Source of the DNA: Rhizopus sp. PT2906
Taxonomy: Eukaryota > Mucoromycota > Mucoromycetes > Mucorales > Rhizopodaceae
Direction: 5' to 3'
Assembly: GCA_025529335.1 (NCBI GenBank)
Contig: JAMYHX010000813.1
Coordinates: forward strand, 1-11,583
DNA: 11,583 bases
Position 1 is the stretch's first letter, and each line of letters begins with the position of its first letter. Both the position numbers and the translations under genes were made by a program. Below the pieces are notes generated by a model. That model was not told where the DNA came from, ran no database searches, and saw only the letters and a list, made by a program, of their open reading frames with translations. This document shows positions 8,374 through 11,583 of the stretch, piece after piece.

Positions 8374-9698
8374 ATGGGCAATCCAGATGAATGGCTAGAA
8401 AAGGTTCGGGAGTGTGAATACCTGCCAGAACAAGATATTAAGAAATTATGTGAAATGGTAACTAGATATTGTGTTTATAGAGTCATCTTACTCATTATAT
8501 ACATATAAAGGTGAAAGAAATATTATTAGAGGAATCAAACATACAACCAGTGCGTTCACCTGTTACTGTCTGTGGAGACATTCATGGTATATTTATATAT
8601 AAAATGTTGATATGATATTAAACCATATACTCTATATAAAAAGGTCAATTTTATGATTTATTAGAATTATTCAAAGTGGGAGGAGACGTAAAGGATACGA
8701 ATTATATTTTCATGGTAAATATTACACATGACAACCATTTTCCTTTGGACAGTTTAATTTATAAATACACCAAAAGGGAGATTATGTCGATCGTGGATAT
8801 TTCAGTCTGGAGACGTTTACACTCTTATTAGTTTTGAAAGCAAAGTAAATGTTTCTGGAATACAAAGGAGACACAGCCTTTAACATTCTCCCTTTAGATA
8901 TCCTGACAAGATAACTTTATTAAGAGGAAATCATGAAAGTAGACAAATCACCCAAGTTTATGGATTTTATGGTATCATCGAGAGAATTATATATCTCTTT
9001 TTTTTTTTTAACCCTCATACAATTAGATGAATGTCAGACGAAATACGGAAATGCGAATGTATGGAAATATTGTTGTTCAGTATTTGATTATCTAACATTG
9101 GCAGCTGTAAGGCTTAATATGGTTATAAAGATTAAAGCGTGTGTGCTCATATCTTGTTTAGATTATTGATGGATCGATATTATGTGTTCATGGTGGCTTA
9201 TCTCCTGATATAAAGACATTGGATCAAATGAGAACCATTCATCGTTTACAAGAAATACCTCATGAAGGATCATTTTGTGATCTGATGTGGTCTGATCCTG
9301 AGGATATTGATATGTGGGCTGTGAGCCCGAGAGGAGCAGGATGGTTATTTGGTGCTAAAGTAACGAGTGAAGTAAGTGATAATAATAAAAAAGAGATGGT
9401 CACCATAGTAACCAAGTCATAGTTTAATCATATCAACGGATTAACATTAATCGCAAGAGCACATCAATTGGTTCAAGAAGGATATAAATACATGTTTCCA
9501 AAGGATGAATTAGTCACTGTATGGTCAGCACCTAATTATTGTTATCGATGTGGTAATGTAGCGTCTATTATGGAAGTGAGTGATCAAGGCACGAAATTCA
9601 AGATATTTGATGCAGTGCCTGACCAAGATCGTTTTATCCCTCTACGAAATGGATTCAACTCCAAAATGACCGGCACAGGTGGCCAATACTTTGTATAA
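8374..9698 (+). CDS. SIT4/PPP6C homolog: PP6/Sit4-type Ser/Thr protein phosphatase catalytic subunit
   Basis: Metal-dependent PPP-family phosphatase; the yeast Sit4 and animal PP6 enzymes act with SAP/PP6R subunits in G1 progression, TOR signalling and chromosome segregation. Eight exons join in phase: 8374-8457, 8511-8586, 8644-8714, 8777-8844, 8898-8971, 9027-9106, 9162-9371, 9423-9698, giving 312 residues (human PP6 has 305). All core motifs are present: GDIHG (50-54), GDYVDRG (78-84), GNHE (110-113), HGG (161-163), RAHQ (233-236) and SAPNYCYRCGN. PP6/Sit4 is favoured over PP4 and PP2A by LLEESNIQPVRSPVTVCGDI, DECQTKYGNANVW, LSPDIKTLDQ and WLFGAKVT. The last three residues are YFV where PP2A, PP4 and PP6 end in YFL. 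A stretch rich in Asn, Lys and Gly precedes the end (about 297-310). Confidence 0.96.
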
Positions 9699-9724
9699 TT
9701 AATTCTCCCTTTATTTATATTTAA

Positions 9725-9747
9725 AAGAGAGAGAGAAAGAGAGAAAG
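9725..9747. repeat. GA-rich purine run
   Basis: Imperfect (GA)n tract in the short 127-bp spacer between the phosphatase stop and the next ATG. A T-run of about 14 at 9807-9820 follows. The spacer must hold both the 3' end of one transcript and the promoter of the next. Confidence 0.8.
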
Positions 9748-9825
9748 TATATAATAATGTATATACATTAAAGAATACGTGTATAAATTTATTTCTTTTC
9801 CCTTTCTTTTTTTTTTTTTTAAATA

Positions 9826-10857
9826 ATGTCACAACAACAACAAAATATTGCCAATCTACTTGATCCATTAGTCAGTAATGCAGATGCATCTATTGGAAAA
9901 GCATATCAAGTATATTTAATGTTTCTAAATAATGTATTTATTTATTCATATATTATAAAAAGACGATAGCCAAAGCAATGGAACAAACACTAAAAGTACA
10001 GCAACTGACTAATCTAGCGATGGAACAGATCTATAAAACCAATGTTAAATTAGATAGTCATATAGAGCCCATAGGCAACGGAAACTTACGTATCCTGTTT
10101 ACTCTCGGTAATCTATCACCTCTTCCAATGAAGACTGTCAAAGGTCGTTTAAGGTTTGAAGATAGTTTAAAGGTAAAATAACATGGCTCTATAATAAATA
10201 CTAAGAAAGATACGTCAGATTGAAATAAATATTGCACAAGCAGCAAAGATATTTGATGAAAACAATTTGGAAACATATGAAACAAGTAGTCTATTTGACA
10301 GTCAAGTGGATCTATTACCTCAGACAGAATATGAACAAGTGATTGAATTGACGACTAAAGAGCCTGTTCAATGTAATGGAACTATTGAAATATCATTTCT
10401 GAATCCTGCAAATGAAGATACGCCCATAAAGATTGAACACAACTTTGGATTATACTTAATTGATCAGGCAAGTGATCGTATATATATATGATTGTTTGGA
10501 TACCATGTTGATGTCTTAAAAAAGCTAACAAAGAGTGCAATCGATGATATTGATAAAACCATGACGACAAGAAATACAAAAGAATACTCTACAAGATTCA
10601 TACGTGAAGTCTTTCCTATTCATCCTATCGAAGGCATTAGACTAGGCATGAAGTTTAAATTTGCTGATCAAAGAGAGGTAATATGCGGATACATAGATGA
10701 TCTGTGTATAATTTACTTTTATCTGTAGAATGTTATCCAATGCGAAGTAGTTCAGTTCACACAAGATTATACATCGGCCACACTTGAGTTTTACAGTGAC
10801 AATGAGCGACTTTTATCCATGTTTATTATTGAATTAGATAAACTAAGCGCACTATAA
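9826..10857 (+). CDS. conserved-looking protein of unknown function, 277 residues
   Basis: Five exons join in phase: 9826-9909, 9963-10172, 10210-10467, 10525-10677, 10729-10857. The N-terminus (MSQQQQNIANLLDPL, to about residue 55) is polar and helical, possibly coiled coil (IAKAMEQTLKVQQLTNLAME). The rest alternates hydrophobic and polar residues in short strands (LRILFTLGNLSPLPMKTVKG; VQCNGTIEISFLNPANED; LGMKFKF), suggesting one or two Ig-like beta domains. No membrane segment, Cys cluster or catalytic motif is visible. I do not recognise the family. The intron after 10467 has a GC donor (CAG/GCAAGT). Its acceptor could be 10524 or 10533, changing the protein by three residues (LTK). The 37-nt intron at 10173-10209 is unusually short. 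The stop lies inside the last codons of the convergent rhodanese gene. Confidence 0.82.
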
Positions 10858-11583
10858 AATCCCTTTGAGCTGCTGATGGTAATCATAATCATACTTGTAT
10901 ATTTCCTTTCCTTCAATCACATTTTGACAATGGGTACTGCATGTAGTACCTTTGTTTGTACTACACTTGTCGCACTGAATAAACAATAAATGACACCTTG
11001 TATTTTGACAGTTTGTGATATGATCGCAACTAGATCCACATTGATAACATTTGGATAATACATCATCTGTGATCCTTTCTGTCCTTCTTCCGTCGAATAC
11101 AAAGTTTTTACCTTTAAATAAAGACTCTGTATTGTTCTCTTTGATATATTGTCCATAAGCAGATATGCCTCCCTTTAACTAAATAATAATCCATATTAAA
11201 CGTTGACAATTATGCATTATAATTTCTTACCATCTTGACATGCTTATATCCCTTATTTTTCAGATAGGGACCAACAACAGAGCATCGTATGCCTCCTGTA
11301 CAATACATGTATATATCTTCATCCTTTGATCTATCCTTCACCATATCATCCAACAAATGAACACCGTCTCTAAATGTGTCCACATCCATCTTTATCGCAT
11401 TCGTAAAGTGACCTAGATTACTGTAATATCTCTTAGTCTATCTTGTAATCTTTTTCTCTCTTGGCTTTACTATTCATATCGATTGCGCATATCTATCAAA
11501 AATATGTCCTTCTTTTCTTTTAAGTCTCGATGCCATTCTTCAGCTGTCAAATATTCAGGCTGATTCTCTAGTTCTTTCATGTT
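10852..11583 (-). CDS. rhodanese-domain protein, TrhO/TSTD2 (UPF0176) family, 5' partial
   Basis: Bacterial TrhO hydroxylates uridine 34 of tRNA with oxygen; the eukaryotic TSTD2-type relatives are less well characterised. Three exons are visible: 11583-11471 (continues outside), 11420-11231 and 11178-10852, all in phase. The first visible residues (EYLTAEEWHRDL, IFLIDMRNRYEYNLGHF) are the start of the rhodanese fold. The active-site loop reads YCTGGIRCS, whose first Cys is the predicted catalytic residue; the family usually has Glu where this protein has Ser. The C-terminus has eleven Cys, mostly in CxxC-like pairs (CYQCGSSC, CDKCSTNKGTTCSTHC), as in the family's zinc-binding-like tail. The Met codon at 11580 is probably internal, because the family's N-terminal ferredoxin-like domain is missing and would lie beyond the window. 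Confidence 0.9.

Overview
The window looks like nuclear DNA of a filamentous fungus, most likely an early-diverging (Mucoromycota-type) lineage. The DNA is AT-rich. Genes are cut by many introns, mostly about 50-90 nt, with GTAAGT-like donors. It carries a fungal-style Tul1/Dsc1 E3 ligase. The phylum is inferred from intron style, base composition and protein resemblance, not from a search.

Layout. Positions 1-1300 hold decayed or partial material: a possible cysteine-rich exon at the left edge, then an 81-bp inverted repeat (711-791 and 1215-1295, 78 of 81 positions matching). Each repeat arm joins a Tc1/mariner-like end motif to a B-box-like zinc-finger fragment. Positions 1415-4035 (minus) encode an 11-exon, 691-residue Tul1/Dsc1-type membrane RING-H2 ubiquitin ligase, the best resolved long gene. 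Positions 4036-8373 are gene-poor. They contain one plausible two-exon gene for a 60-residue single-pass membrane protein (4849-5080, minus), a GC-richer patch with a broken reading frame (about 5480-5960), and one weak two-exon candidate (7732-8006, plus).

The right-hand 3.2 kb is compact. An eight-exon gene for the catalytic subunit of a PP6/Sit4-type Ser/Thr phosphatase (8374-9698, plus) is followed after 127 bp by a five-exon gene of unknown function (9826-10857, plus), predicted to have a helical N-terminus and a beta-rich body. That gene converges on a rhodanese-domain gene of the TrhO/TSTD2 family (10852-11583, minus, 5' end outside the window). The two coding sequences overlap tail to tail by 6 bp.

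The genes do not form one pathway: membrane-protein ubiquitination, cell-cycle/TOR-type phosphatase signalling and a probable tRNA-modification or sulfur-transfer enzyme lie side by side. No RNA gene, CRISPR array or intact mobile element was recognised. I see no evidence for a complete undescribed system. The best leads are the inverted B-box/Tc1-like repeat, the unknown gene beside the phosphatase, the altered phosphatase C-terminus and the overlapping convergent stop codons. Splice sites were assigned by eye from reading-frame continuity and family resemblance.
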